A stretch of DNA of 64,000 nucleotides from positions 303,184,063 to 303,248,062 of the forward strand of contig CM037877.1 of assembly GCA_021292165.1 (NCBI GenBank), read 5' to 3'. Positions 9,938 to 20,766 of the stretch are shown piece by piece. Made by a program: the position numbers and the translations under genes. Every line of letters begins with the position of its first letter. Positions within the stretch are counted from its first letter, which is position 1. Source of the stretch: Shinisaurus crocodilurus. Its lineage: Eukaryota; Chordata; Lepidosauria; Squamata; Shinisauridae. The notes below the pieces were generated by a model. That model worked only from the letters and a program-made list of their open reading frames with translations. It did no database searches and was not told the DNA's origin.

Positions 9938-11093
9938 AGTAGAAGACCGACAACCTGGTCTTCTGCGTGGGTTCAATGCCAAGGGGGTAGCGAGTCTTGG
10001 GGCGGCCTTCTCCGAGATCCCCAGCGACTATCCCCTTAGCCCAGAACAAAGGGATAACTTATAGCTACAGAAGTATCTTTTAGAAAACAAGTTTATTTAC
10101 AACATTACCTTCACAAACCTAGACACACGCCAGCAATACAGCTTATCAGTATGGTACAAAGTAGCAAGCAAGAAGTCTTGAGGACATCGTGATTTCAGGG
10201 CTTTCAGCTAGTTAGTTCAGCTCGGGTCCCACCAGAGGCCCGGTCAACTGCACGCTGCTAGCTGGGTTCTCGGCGGAGGCCTGGTCTACCCAAGCGGCTA
10301 GCTGGGTTCCCGGTGGAGGTCCGGTCTACCCAAGCGGCTAGCTGGGTTTCCGGCGGAGGTCCGGTCTACCCAAGCGGCAAGCTGGGTTCCCGGCGGAGGC
10401 CCGGTCTACTCAAGCAGCTAGCTGGGTTCCCGGCGGAGGCCCGGTCTACCCAAGCGGCTAGCTGGGTTCCCGGCGGAGGCTCGGTCTACCTAAGCGGCTT
10501 GTGAGTGATTTCAGCTTGGTTTCCCGGGGTCCCGGTCAACCCAAGCGACCAGTGATTTCAGCTAGCTGGAGCGTGCCGGGTGTGGGGTTGCCGATCTTTC
10601 GTTCTCTTACCCCAGGCATGGGGCAAGATTGTTGATCAGGTCTAACAACCCAGTTCTCTTGCGCAGGGTGTTTTATACTTTGGTGTTTCAGGTAGCCCCT
10701 CCCTCCGTGATCAGGTGAGTTGACACCCTCCCTGAGGGGCGGCCTTTTGGGTCAGGTGGGGTGACGCCCTCCCCCCGTGGGATGGGGTCCCTTTGAAGCC
10801 ACTTGCTTAATGGTCCCATCCTATGGTGTTGAGTGGCTATTTCTTAGGGGTGCCGAAGTGTCTGCTCTGGAGAGGTATTCAAGTCTTATGTAGATGGGGC
10901 TGATATGCGAGAGCATTGACAAACCTGGGGATGCTTCCTGCCTTCCCCCCTGGGGTGATTCTATGCAGATGTTGCTTGTCCCCTTTGGCATCTGTGGAGA
11001 CTGGCTGTCTCCCCCCCCCCCCCGTGTCTCCTTCCCCCCTCCTTGGTGAGTGTGTGTGTGTCAGGCAGGGGGCTTAGGTTGGCTTTCTCCACA
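9938..11093 (-). mobile_element. solo LTR of the Gmr1-like Gypsy family (older subfamily)
   Basis: It shares its whole length with the LTRs at 34090 and 39808 (termini AGTAGAAGACC and TTTCTCCACA on the + strand). It is flanked by an exact 5-bp duplication GTTAC (9933-9937, 11094-11098). No internal region is present, so it arose by LTR-LTR recombination. It differs from the intact element's LTRs by many substitutions and by more 40-bp repeat units. Confidence 0.92.
10258..10497. repeat. 40-bp tandem repeat inside LTR
   Basis: Six units of GCTAGCTGGGTTCCCGGCGG plus AGGCCCGGTCTACCCAAGCG with scattered substitutions. The same unit occurs about five times in the LTR at 43482, twice at 32356 and once in the LTRs at 34090 and 39808. 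Confidence 0.9.
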
Positions 11094-11422
11094 GTTACCA
11101 TACTGGCTGTTTTTTTCAGGCTCACTTAAGTAATCATAGGGTGTGATCATGAAAAATCCACCCTCGGTCAGGGAAAGTCCTGAGTGAGCAGAAGCAGACT
11201 TTTGGGGTCTCTTCCAGATGAGCCTTTGTTGTGCTCTCTCCTGGCCTTATTCACTGAATTTTTCAGAGGCTCCTATTCTTAAATTGCTCCTGTTCTTAAA
11301 ACAAGCTGTCATTCTTTAAATGGAGGCTGTCTAAACATGCGTATGATTGCACCTTTAGCCACCATGAGAGCCCAGATAATCAACTGCTGCCAGCTGATGG
11401 ATAATTTCCACACCGTGGGAAA

Positions 11423-11629
11423 TTAATTTAGTAATGCATGGACGTCTTTGAACTGTAATGAAGTATCCAAAACAAAACGGATGCACCTAATAATATCTAT
11501 CCAGAAGGGGGCCACCACTGTGCATGCCCGCATCATATGCACCAATGATGCATGTGCCATTCCACAGCGCCAGCATCTGCTGGAAGGTGGTCGGTTTTTC
11601 TGGGATAGGCGCCGTGGCATCCAATACAC
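11423..11629 (-). pseudogene. L1/Tx1-like LINE ORF2 C-terminal fragment
   Basis: The minus-strand translation has RCWRCGMAHASLVHMMRACTV ... APFWIDIIRCI. This resembles the Cys/His-containing C-terminus of L1-type ORF2 (CWRC...H..W.C..V..FW). No RT domain is left. Confidence 0.6.
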
Positions 11630-11832
11630 TCTAAAGAGCCATTTCTGCTGTATAAGATGAAGGGGAGTCCAGAATCAGGAGTTGCTGTTTGTTTAAACCT
11701 AACTCAGACATTTGAACACCTGGCAAATAATCGACCCACTTCATGTGTTTTATGGATCACCCTAGCTTTGCAAATAAGGATGCCAACTTTTTCACTGGCC
11801 CAGCTCCCATGCCTTTACCAGCTGTCTGACAC

Positions 11833-11930
11833 ACAAAAACGATAACTGGGTTCAAGCAACAAGATAACCCACACTCAAGGTTTGGGTATGGGTTGAAACG
11901 TGGGTTATCATGTTGTCTGAACCCAGCTGT
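11833..11930. repeat. short foldback repeat
   Basis: CTGGGTTCAAGCAACAAGAT... is matched at the other side by the inverted ATCATGTTGTCTGAACCCAG, with GATAACCCAC / GTGGGTTATC arms. It belongs to the same family as the arms at 12022 and 12340. The size and termini suggest a tiny DNA-transposon derivative. Confidence 0.6.
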
Positions 11931-12021
11931 GCCAACAAGCCAACGGACAACCTATGAAGAGAACTCATGGTTTGTTGTTGTTGTTGTGAACTGTGGGTTG
12001 TTCACCATGGTTTGTTACCTC

Positions 12022-12372
12022 AGCTTGGTTCAGACAACATGATAACCCACGTTTCAACAACAACCTGGGGTTCAATGACAACCCACACTCAACCCGTGCT
12101 CAACCGTCCAGATTCCACCTAAACATCAGGAAAAAATTCCTGACTGTCAGAGCAATAAGACAATGGAACCAACTACCTAGGGAGGTGGTGGGCTCTCCCA
12201 CTCTGGAGGCATTCAAGGTGTGGCTGGACAGCCATCTGTCGGGGATGCTTTGACCTGGATTCCTGCATTGAGTGGGGGGTTGGACTCGATGGCCTGGTAG
12301 GCCCCTTCCAACTCTACTTTTCTATGATTCTATGAACCCTTGAGTGTGGGTTATTGTGTTGTCTGAACCGCA
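12022..12372. repeat. foldback MITE interrupted by CR1
   Basis: Left arm: TTGGTTCAGACAACATGATA then ACCCAC. Right arm: GTGGGTTATTGTG then TTGTCTGAACC. They are inverted copies. The CR1 3' fragment at 12105-12336 lies between the arms. Confidence 0.6.
12105..12336 (+). mobile_element. CR1 LINE 3' end
   Basis: Encodes the CR1 ORF2 C-terminus (VRAIRQWNQLPREVVGSPTL), then a stop and the 3' UTR TTGGACTCGATGGCCTGG ... CCTTCCAACTCTA, ending in the ATTCTATGA repeat typical of CR1. 5'-truncated, as usual for CR1. Confidence 0.88.
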
Positions 12373-12950
12373 GCCAATGTAGCAGATTAAGTGCTCTGCC
12401 TGTCACTTCCTCTCTGTGCCAGGAAAACCACTGCCTGCTGACTAGACTGCACAGGAGCAGGGCCAATATTAAGAAGTTGGCAACCCTGTTGGCAGGAGAA
12501 TGGTTAAGCCACAATCAAATTTACCCCAGGATCCTCCTTGGCCTAAAGCCCTCATTCCTGGCAGGTCCACTTCTCTAGCAAGAGGTGGCCTTTGCACTTC
12601 TGTCCACGCCCAGTTATTTCCACACATCAGGGGATCCTTCAAGCTTCCTCTTTTGCTATGCATCACCTGATCCCAGTCAGCTGGGAAACAAACAGGGCTG
12701 GAGACAGAAAAATCCCCCACCCCCCCACCCCCAAAATTAGCTCTGTCACTTGAATAAATTATTCAAAGGCTGCAGTCCTTTGCATGTTTTCCTGGGATCA
12801 AAACCTACTGAGCATGGCAGGATTTACTTCTGAATAAACCATGCATAGGATTGCTGTGTCAACAGATTCATTGTGAGCTTTACTGTGCAACCCTATTAAC
12901 TGCTCTTCCAAGTAAGGGCACATACGATTCAGGGGCAGCATTAGCACGCA
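12373..12950. other. no gene recognised
   Basis: Noncoding; no clear repeat family. Confidence 0.35.
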
Positions 12951-12992
12951 GCAGCCTCTGCCAGTGAGGTTGGGTCTATGAGCCGGCAGCCC

Positions 12993-13053
12993 TTTTAATT
13001 ACCCACAATGTCCCAGAAGAACGCTAAGTTGGGGGCATTGTGGGTAATTAAAA
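12993..13053. repeat. small palindrome / hairpin
   Basis: TTTTAATTACCCACAATG on the left pairs with CATTGTGGGTAATTAAAA on the right around a loop of about 20 nt. The stem is about 22 bp and nearly perfect. Weaker pairing may extend outward. Confidence 0.75.
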
Positions 13054-13322
13054 TGACGGGCATCTGACTCACAGCTGCCTGCCATGGATTACAGACAGCG
13101 CTGGCAGCAGATATGCAAATCAGGAAGGCTGACAGAAATAGCACAGTCCTTGCCAGAGGCTACTTGGCAGTGGGGTTCCCCAACATGCTAGGGCTGCAGC
13201 CTAATGGATCAACCAACCAATTAAATCTGCATATGACTAAAACAATAACCAATGACACGGGAGGAAGCATACTTTATTAGTTTGTAGGTGATGTGGGTAT
13301 GAATTCCAGCAGACGCCCTATG

Positions 13323-13432
13323 ACAAGGGCGGGCAGTTTGCGGCCCTCCAGATGTTGTTGGACTGCAACTCCCAGCAGCCCCTAGCCAACATAGCCAATG
13401 GTGAAAGATGGTGGGGGCTGCACCCCTGCCCT
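13323..13432. repeat. palindromic hAT-like MITE (GGCCCTCCAGATGTTG type)
   Basis: GCCCTCCAGATGTTGTTGGA then CTGCAACTCCCAGCAG. The right half is degraded. Related to 46876-47008. Confidence 0.6.
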
Positions 13433-13587
13433 ATGAGGAGAGCCATTTCCTGCCTGCATGAGACTCCGATTTCCTGACACTTCTCCCTGCTAAAACACTG
13501 CCCTGAGTTTGTTCCTATGGGGAAGCACTGGGGTGCCATTTTAAAATGGGGTGTCAAGTGTGCACCTGTGTGTGCAGTCCAGTTTTC

Positions 13588-13830
13588 AACTTATTTTATT
13601 TATTTATTATATTTATACCCTGCCTTTTTTCCTTCAAGGAACCCAAGGCAGCTTACATAATCCTCCTCTCCATTTTATCCTCACAACAACGCTGTGAGGT
13701 AGGTTAGGCTGAGAGTCCGTGACTGGCCCAAAGTCACCCAGTGAGTTTCATGGCCGAGCGGGGACTAGAACCCGGATCTCCAGAGTCCCAGTCCAACACT
13801 CTTAACCACTACGCCACACTGGCTCTCTAG
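13588..13830 (-). repeat. Sauria SINE, near full length
   Basis: Read on the minus strand it starts with the tRNA-like head (GCCAGTGTGGCGTAGTGGTT, then GGTTCTAGTCCCC as box B). The body includes TCACTGGGTGACTTTGGGCC, and the tail is GGGTATAAATATAATAAATA, similar to the Bov-B LINE 3' end. Confidence 0.9.
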
Positions 13831-13851
13831 AACTCCCTGATCTCTAGAGCA

Positions 13852-13998
13852 GCCTCCCCTGGTGCCCTCCAGATGTGTCAGACTACAACTCCCATCAGCC
13901 CCAGCCGGCAATGCCAATGGCCATGCGGGCTAAGGATGATGAAAGTTGTTGTCCGACTCCGACACATCTGGAGGGAACTGGGTTGGAACAGGCTGCAG
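13852..13998. repeat. palindromic hAT-like MITE
   Basis: CAGCCTCCCCTGGTGCCCTC ... inverted GAGGGAACTGGG...AGGCTG with the conserved GACTACAACTCCCATCAGCC centre. Confidence 0.7.
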
Positions 13999-14126
13999 TA
14001 GGGGAAGAAAGGAATTACCTCACCGGGGTGACTAGTGAATTGCAACACTGTTCTGCCATATTTCACATCTCCACTGTAGCTTATAAATGCTTTGGGGCAG
14101 GGAACCCTGCCATTCCTTTCTCTGGG

Positions 14127-14512
14127 CTTCTCTACACGAGGCTTATAACGCGCCACTTGCCACTGCAGCTTCTGCTTCTGCTTTTTTTGTGGGAGGAAAA
14201 GTGCGTCCTTTACACGTGTTTTTTTCCCAGCGGTTTTCTTTCCCTGCCTTTCTGTGTATTCCATTAAACCACACGGTGGTGCTGTGGTATAGCGGATATA
14301 GCGGAGATGTGAAAATATGCGAGCTTCTCATAGCGTCAGGAGATTAGGGAGTAATAGCAGACTTTCCTCGCTCTAAAAAAAAAAAGCCATGAAAATGGCT
14401 GCAAAGCACAGGAGAGGCCCTGGAGGATGACGGCATTGCACAAAGCTCCCGCAAACTACCATGAGGAATCACGAGCGGCGAGTGCTCAATAAATGCCTCG
14501 TGTAGAGAAGCC
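14127..14512 (+). mobile_element. non-autonomous DNA transposon, GGGCTTCTCTACA family
   Basis: Starts GGGCTTCTCTACACGAGGC and ends in the inverse GCCTCGTGTAGAGAAGCCC, about 19-bp perfect inverted termini. Relatives lie at 30412, 47969, 52199, 60007 and 63587. No ORF of note. The target duplication is unclear, so the superfamily stays open. Confidence 0.85.
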
Positions 14513-14533
14513 CTCTGTGTATGACATGTAAGC

Positions 14534-14670
14534 CAGCCTTCCCCAACCTGGTGCCCTCCAGACGTTTTAGACTACAGCTCCCAGGATTCCTGATCACTGA
14601 CCATGCTTGCTGGGGCCGATGGGACTTCAAGTTCAAAACATCTAGAGGGCACCCAGGTTGGGGAAGGCTG
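14534..14670. mobile_element. palindromic hAT-like MITE (CAGCCTTCCCCAACCTGG)
   Basis: CAGCCTTCCCCAACCTGG at the left and CCCAGGTTGGGGAAGGCTG at the right are inverted. The 8-bp flanks ATGTAAGC / ATATAAGG agree at 6 of 8 positions. Confidence 0.8.
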
Positions 14671-14942
14671 ATATAAGGACACTGCTGGACCAAACACTAG
14701 CCGTTCTAGTGGAGGCAGAGCCATGCATGAACACACCCAAACCTCCTGCCGCTTCAACTCATTTTACTTTTTTAAAAAAATTAATTTAATTCATTTTCCA
14801 GACACAACAAGCCATTTTACTTTGATCCGTTTTCTGGAAATGCTGCTCCAGAAGTGCAAATTAGTGCAGGTGGCAGATGCATCTTGACTTTAGCGTGCAT
14901 GCATGTGTGTGAACAAGCCCAGAGTCAGACACAGAACGTCTG

Positions 14943-15240
14943 GACAGCCCGATCTCGTCTGATCTCGGAAGCTAAGCAGGGTCGGGCCTGGTTAGTACTT
15001 GGATGGGTGACCACCTTGGAATACCAGGTGCTGCAGGGAGGGACCACAGCTCAGTGTGGTAGAGCACATGCTTGGCATGCAGAAGGTCCCAGGTTCGATC
15101 CCTGGCTTCTTCAGGGAGGGCTAGGAAAGAATCCTGCCTGAAACCCTGGAGAGCCGCTTCCAGCCAGTGTGGACAATACTGGGCTAGATGGACCCATGGT
15201 CTGACTCCGCATAAGGCAGCTTCCTATGTTCCTATGCGGC
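14943..15240 (+). repeat. composite 5S rRNA + tRNA SINE
   Basis: 14946-15033 follows the second half of vertebrate 5S rRNA closely (CCCGATCTCGTCTGATCTCG ... GGATGGGTGACC). It is joined directly to a tRNA-like unit with box A TAGAGCACATGCTTGGCATG and box B GGTTCGATCCC. The body ends TGGGCTAGATGGACCCATGG ... TCCTATGTTCC. Another tRNA-type copy without the 5S head is at 18000-18140. Confidence 0.85.
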
Positions 15241-15654
15241 ACACTGGAGTGAATGTCAGCCCATCGTGGCTGGCTTTGGCCTCCCCATTTTTGTTTTCCG
15301 TCATTGTTGTTGGAGAGAGATGGCCCAATTCTGGGTCAGGCACACTGGCTGCTGTCAGCTTCAGCATCTTCCACTACTTCCCTCCCTGGTAGGAAAAGCT
15401 TCAGCTGCTGAATTCCTGTATGTTGTTGACCTGGTGTTAAAGGCATAAGAGGGGCAGGACTTTTTTTTTAATAGAAAAAGAGTAGCAACCCTGTGGTGAT
15501 GCATTACTAGAGCTGGAAAGGGGACATCATGTTTATGACGTGTCCATGTAAAATTGTGATGCTTGTGCACATGCCAAATGTGTACAGGTATACAGAGATT
15601 AGCAGCTGACCCAGGATGGCACAGCTTTTCCATCCTTTGTATTGATTTACGGTG

Positions 15655-16111
15655 GTTTTTTAATTTAATTTAATTTATTTATTTATTATCTATTTATTTA
15701 ATATATTTATTCACCACCCATCAGCCAAAAGGCTCCCTGGGCAGTTTACAAAACAAAGCAACACAAAAAATATCAACAAAAATAATATACAAACACAAAC
15801 ATATTGAAATAAAACATGATAAAAACAAGCAGCCAAAATAAATTCAATCCAGAGGTACAGTGGCGATAATAAAAGGAATAAAATCAACCATTAAAATATT
15901 GGGCAAATAAAAAGGTTAAATGCCTGAAAGATTGGAGGGTAGGCACCAGGTGCACCTCCTTGGGGAGCTGATTCCATAGATGGGGTGCCACAACTGAGAA
16001 GGCCCTTCCCCTAGTAGCCACCCTTCTAGCCTCTCTTGGAGGGGGCACTCTGAGAAGGGCCTCCAAAGATCTCAGGGATTGGGCAGGCTCGGATGGGACG
16101 AGGCAATGCAA
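15655..16111 (-). mobile_element. L2-like LINE 3' end
   Basis: The minus strand encodes an ORF2 C-terminus with RAFSVVAPHLWNQLPKEVHL, characteristic of L2/CR1 LINEs. It is followed by the 3' tail (GTAAACTGCCCAGGGAGCC and TAAATA repeats). 5'-truncated. Confidence 0.82.
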
Positions 16112-16514
16112 GAAGCAGCTCTCAGCAGAAGGGAGCTCTGAGCTTGGGAACCAACATAGGGATGCAACTGAACTGCATTTTTTTGCTGTTGGTCTGTTTC
16201 AATTTGCATGGCTGAGGATGTGTGAGTGAGAAACCCCTGCATAGACCACACAGAACCCACTGCTTATATTTAGAAAAGAGTGTGAAATAGTTGAGCATAT
16301 TGACAAAGTGTGAAATACCTGTTTCCTAGTAATGTGTGTGTGAAAAATGGCAAGATAAGATCTGAGGGCACCTCATCTCGTTGATAGGCTCCAGCATACC
16401 CCGCTGCTTGAAACAAGCAAAAATGTGGCTTTTTTCTTTGTTGCCATGTGCTGCTAAAATTCAGTGGCAATTTAGTGGTGCAGCCATTTGGAGGGCCCCC
16501 CCCCCCAAAGGACC

Positions 16515-17589
16515 AGGGGCCCACATGCAGACCACGAGCTATGTGTTATGCACCCTGGGTGCAAAGGACAGAAGACATTTATTTATTTAGTTGCGGTCAT
16601 TAACCAAACAAAAGACATACATCACATTGTTTATATTACAAAAAGCGAAAGAAAATTACATATAAAATTACATATAAAAAGTTACTTTATACACACAGGT
16701 ATATTAAAAATTAATCTGGGTTATCAAGCTTTAAAATGGTTTTACCAACTGCTTCCTAATACCACAAGCCAGGGCACAGAATTTTGCCACTTTAAGAGTA
16801 ATCTTGTTTGTTGAGCCCAAGAGTTGGAGAGAAATATAAAATATATTTGATCTGCCTGGGAAGTTTTTTTAGATTGGGGGTGATATAAAAGGAGCAAATG
16901 TCCTTATAATATCTACAATGTAGTAGCACATGAGTGATTGTTTCTACCTCGCCCGATTGACATGGGTAGGTTCGTTGGAAATAAGGAGTTTGCTGATATC
17001 TATCCTCCAATAAAACTGATGGTAAGGAATTAAAATGCACCAGGGTAAACGCTCTATGATATTTCGGTATCACCAGGACATGAAGGTAGTTCTCGGGTGA
17101 AATTCTTAATATAGGTCAAGGATGGCATATAACGAGCCATGCAAGCTCTATATTTCTGCAAGGCAACATCCCTAAATTCTGTTTATTGATGGTTTCCTTG
17201 GCCTTTCTAAATCCCAATTGTAGCAGAGCTGGTGGAGAAAACCCATAACGTTGTAATTTTTCCTCAACCAACTCTACCCATCCACCCATCAATTTGTCCA
17301 TCAGAATCAGGGGAGATAATCCTTGAAGGCTGAAATTTAATTTTAGCCAGAAATTGATTACGTTTACCCAAGCTCGTGCTTTGAGGGGACTCAACCTCGT
17401 TCTAATCTAAGTAAGGTGTTGGGGGTACATGTGGGGTGCCAAATATGGATCATAATTTTTTTTGTCAGTATTGCCTCCAAGGGGCAGGGATCTTTATAGA
17501 TGCATATTTCGGAGCCATAAGGTACCGGGGCCCCACATGCAGCCCACGAGCTTTGTGTTATGCACCCTGGGCACAAAGGACAGAAGACA
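16515..17589 (-). mobile_element. LINE 3' fragment flanked by long direct repeats
   Basis: The minus-strand pieces 17116-17394 and 16792-17073 read as a LINE ORF tail: PLKARAWVNVINFWLKL, then CQSGEVETITHVLLHCRYY, a Cys/His C-terminal motif seen in several reptile LINEs. The flanks 16515-16577 and 17527-17589 are direct repeats of about 60 bp with a handful of differences. They fit an unusually long target-site duplication. The AT-rich 3' tail lies at about 16578-16590. Confidence 0.75.
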
Positions 17590-17888
17590 AGGGACTTTCC
17601 TGTAGAATTCCCCTCAGAGGCAGGAGACTAAACATTATTGGCCAGATCTGGAGGTCACATTAAGCTCAAGAAGATGCAGTGTGACCCATGGGCTTGCACA
17701 ATCTCCCCCCTCCAGTGCAGCTGCAAAGAGAAGTTCAGAAGCTTTTGCTACTCCTTTATGTTAACCCCAATTTGCCATGTTGCCAAATCTGACAAACCGT
17801 GGTTAATCTTAACTATGCTAAATGAAAACAAGCCAACTTCAAACTGCACTTTACAAAGCTGGCTTGTTGTCTGTGAGGAAGGAGCTGG

Positions 17889-17976
17889 TGCCCTCCAGAC
17901 ATGTTGGATTACACATGTTGGATAATGGGAGTTCTTGTAGTCCAACACATCTCGGGGGCACCACGTTGGGGAAGGC
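17889..17976. repeat. palindromic hAT-like MITE
   Basis: GTGCCCTCCAGACATGTTGG and the inverted CCAACACATCTCGGGGGCAC form a short foldback. Confidence 0.6.
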
Positions 17977-17999
17977 TGAGCTAGGGAAATTGGGAAAGG

Positions 18000-18140
18000 C
18001 CATCGCTCAGTGGCAGAGCGCATGTTTGGTATGCAGAGAGCCCCAGCTTCAGTCCCTGGAAGAGAGCCGCTGCCAGTCAGTGTAGACAATACTGAGTTGG
18101 ACAGACCAATAATCTGACGGTATGAGGCAGCCTCTATCAC
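18000..18140 (+). repeat. tRNA-derived SINE
   Basis: CTCAGTGGCAGAGCGCATG corresponds to box A and CTTCAGTCCCTGG to a decayed box B. The body CAATACTGAGTTGGACAGAC matches the tRNA part of 15036-15240. Confidence 0.7.
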
Positions 18141-18452
18141 GTGTTATAATTTTATAGAATTGGGTCATGTTCCAAGTGTGTCTGATGTTATCTCATATTT
18201 GTCTTGATGGTATATAACTAGATTGGTTTGAATTTATATACTTACTAATAAAATATTTGATCCTACTGGCCAATAAAGAAGTGAATATTTTCATATCCTG
18301 CTTCACAAAATAAATACAGGAGGAAGATGTACATTTCATGGAAATCAAATCCCAGCCAAGTTTCAGGTTGACTACGATCTGTGTGCCTCTTGTCATTTTG
18401 TGGCTTCTTTGCTCAGGGTTCAGGGTGACTAGATTCCAGACTGAGTCATGCT

Positions 18453-18633
18453 TAAGCACATAAGAAGAGCCGTGCAGGGTCACATGAAAGGCCCATCTAG
18501 TCCAGCATTCAGTTGCCACAGTGGCCAACCAGACACCTATTGGAAGCCAACAAGCAGGACATGAGTGCAAGAGCACCCTCCCACTCATGTTCTCCAGCAT
18601 ACTGCCTTTGATACTAGAGGCAATATATAGCAG
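18453..18633 (-). mobile_element. CR1-like LINE 3' fragment (second family)
   Basis: Reverse complement matches the 3' UTR seen at 61930-62296 (TGGCCACTGTGG...GGACTAGATGGGCC...TCTTCTTATGTGCTTA). Confidence 0.75.
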
Positions 18634-20282
18634 GGGTGTAGAACTCCCAGCCTACAGGCCTAATCTGGCCCACTGAGCTCCCCAATCTGGCTCATGGAGC
18701 CTCTGGGATTCCTCCAGGGGGTGAGGCTTGGTCTTTCAACTGGACAGCCCTTCAAATAAAGGACTCTCTTCTGTAAAGTAGGTTACACGGCCACCCTAAA
18801 ACAAACTAGTGTGTGAAAAAGTTGAGAAGCATCTTTTGATTGACACAAATCTTGAATTTTATGAAGTTCAGAAGTTACGGATCTTCAGAGACCGATGAGA
18901 GAACTTGAGTTATGCCAGCATCTTCAAGAATACATTATTGACACTTGCACTCCATTCCTCTGCCTGCTTACTCAGAAGCAAATCCCGTTGAGTTCAATGG
19001 GGTCCACTCCCACAATTACGCATGCATGATGGAGCTGCACCACAGCCTGACTGTATATACTGATATCCTATTATAAATTTTAACTGAATATAGGTGCATT
19101 ATGAAGGCCTCTAGTACACAGATGGGAAAATGTCAGGTATGGGAGGTCTACTTTGCTTTTACTAGAGCCCCAAAGATCCACCAACCAGAGCCGGGTGCAA
19201 AAAAAATATATGCTTAGAATTCAAGAATTCTGAGCCCAGGAAGTTGTTTTTGAGTATCTGGAGGTGAGGACTTCCTCTGTTCATTTGGTAGCTTTCAAAG
19301 GTTCCTCTGGTATGGAGGGGGCATGTAATTCCTGTTAGATCAGCATTTCTCTCCTCAAATGGGTCTGTGGCTGCGCCAACACTTTCCCCGTGCTAGTTTT
19401 TTCCAAGATCTCTAGTATACATTTTTATTTCCTGCTGCCTACGCCTTAACATTTCAGAGGAGATATCACTATCTGACCTGAGCAGCCCTCAGAAGTGAGT
19501 GAACACATTTCTCTTGTATTGACTCTGTCGTTTTTTATGATGTCATGAGCCCAGCATCTTGTGGTTGAGCTCATTCCTTGTTCATGAAAGGGCAGATGTG
19601 ATGTGATGTGTTGTTTCTGCTGCGGGGCCTACCCCCTCCTCCAGATTCATATCAATGACTCAGCCAGCATGCAAGGACATTTTCCAGGTGGGAGCCTTAC
19701 ACTTTTGGGGGGAGACCCCCTGAAGCAATCACTATTTTTGTGTCCCATAACTTTGGTGTTTTCCATCTGAATAGTGTGACATTTTCAGGCACTGAATTCA
19801 GGGCTGGCATGCAAGGGTAGGCATGGTCGGGCACTTGCCGAGGGCCCACATCCCAGCACTGGCCCACTGATAAAAGAACCTGGACTTGCTGCTGCTCCTC
19901 CTCCTCACCATTGCATGCGACCTTCTCCTTCACCTGCCTCTTGCTCTGGCCCAGACAATAGTGGTGGTGAAGAGAACGAGCAGAAGAAGATCCTATGGCC
20001 TGCTTGCTCATTGGCTCTCTTCCAGTCAAGCAGAAACCCTGAAAAGGCTTCATGCTGAGCTGCACACATTAGGAAAATCAGAAATTAGGCCTGTTACAGC
20101 CTAGGTGGCCAGCCGGCCAGCCAGCTAACTGTAATGCGCACAGCAATGTTTCTATTCCTCTAGTGTGGTTTTCATCCTTTGCCATCAATTACTCAAGAAA
20201 AAGAAGAAAAAATAGCCATTATGACTGTGAGTACAGTGAGTGCTTTAAAGGAGTAAAGGGTAACTTAGGGTAGATAGTTTTT
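18634..20282. other. no gene recognised
   Basis: Noncoding. A decayed hAT-like end (GCAGGGGTGTAGAACTCC) occurs at about 18632. The minus-strand ORF at 19697-20065 has no domain. Confidence 0.4.
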
Positions 20283-20766
20283 CAGATCACTTTAAGTTAT
20301 CTCTTTATTTCACCCTTTAGTTATAAGCACCCAATCCTGCTCTACTTATAATAACTGCAGAATAAGCAAACTTTTTACTGCAGGCAAACAGACATGCTTC
20401 TTTCTTGCTGGTTGAGTAGAACACAACTGAAACTGAAACGCAGAGGAAAAGGAAGTCCAAGGGGTGGAGTCTAACTCTAGCCCATAATACAAAGTTCTAA
20501 TATTTAACACTTCAGGGGTCATGTTACTATGCTGGCTGTTTTTTTTCCAGCTCACGTACAGAATTCTAGGGTGATTGTGCTCATGAAAAATCCACCCTCG
20601 CTCAGGGAAAATCTTGATGTGAGCAGACTTTTAGGGGCTCTCCCAGATGAGGCTTTTGTTGTGCCCTCTCCTGGCCTTATTCCCTTAATTTTTCAGAGGG
20701 TCTATCTTATTCTTAAATTGCTCCTGTTCTTAAAACAAGCTGTCATTCTTTAAATGGAGGCTGTCA
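20283..20766. repeat. unclassified repeat, uninterrupted copy
   Basis: Runs parallel to 9685-9937 + 11094-11324. The junction reads CATGTTACTATGCTGG here, the empty form of the site where the solo LTR sits in the other copy. Confidence 0.8.

Larger units (their letters stand above)
9685..11324. repeat. unclassified repeat, split by a solo LTR
   Basis: 9685-9937 plus 11094-11324 together match 20283-20766, which lacks the LTR. No inverted termini or coding region are visible. On the minus strand it carries AATAAA near one end. Confidence 0.75.

Noticed and set aside
10258..10497. CRISPR-like or coding tandem repeat
   Set aside because: Units are contiguous with no spacers, 40 bp is not a multiple of three, and it lies inside an LTR of a vertebrate.
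14946..15033. functional 5S rRNA gene
   Set aside because: Only the second half of 5S is present, with substitutions, fused to a SINE and lacking a T-run terminator.
15060..15110. functional tRNA gene
   Set aside because: A and B boxes are present but no cloverleaf; it is the tRNA-derived part of a SINE.
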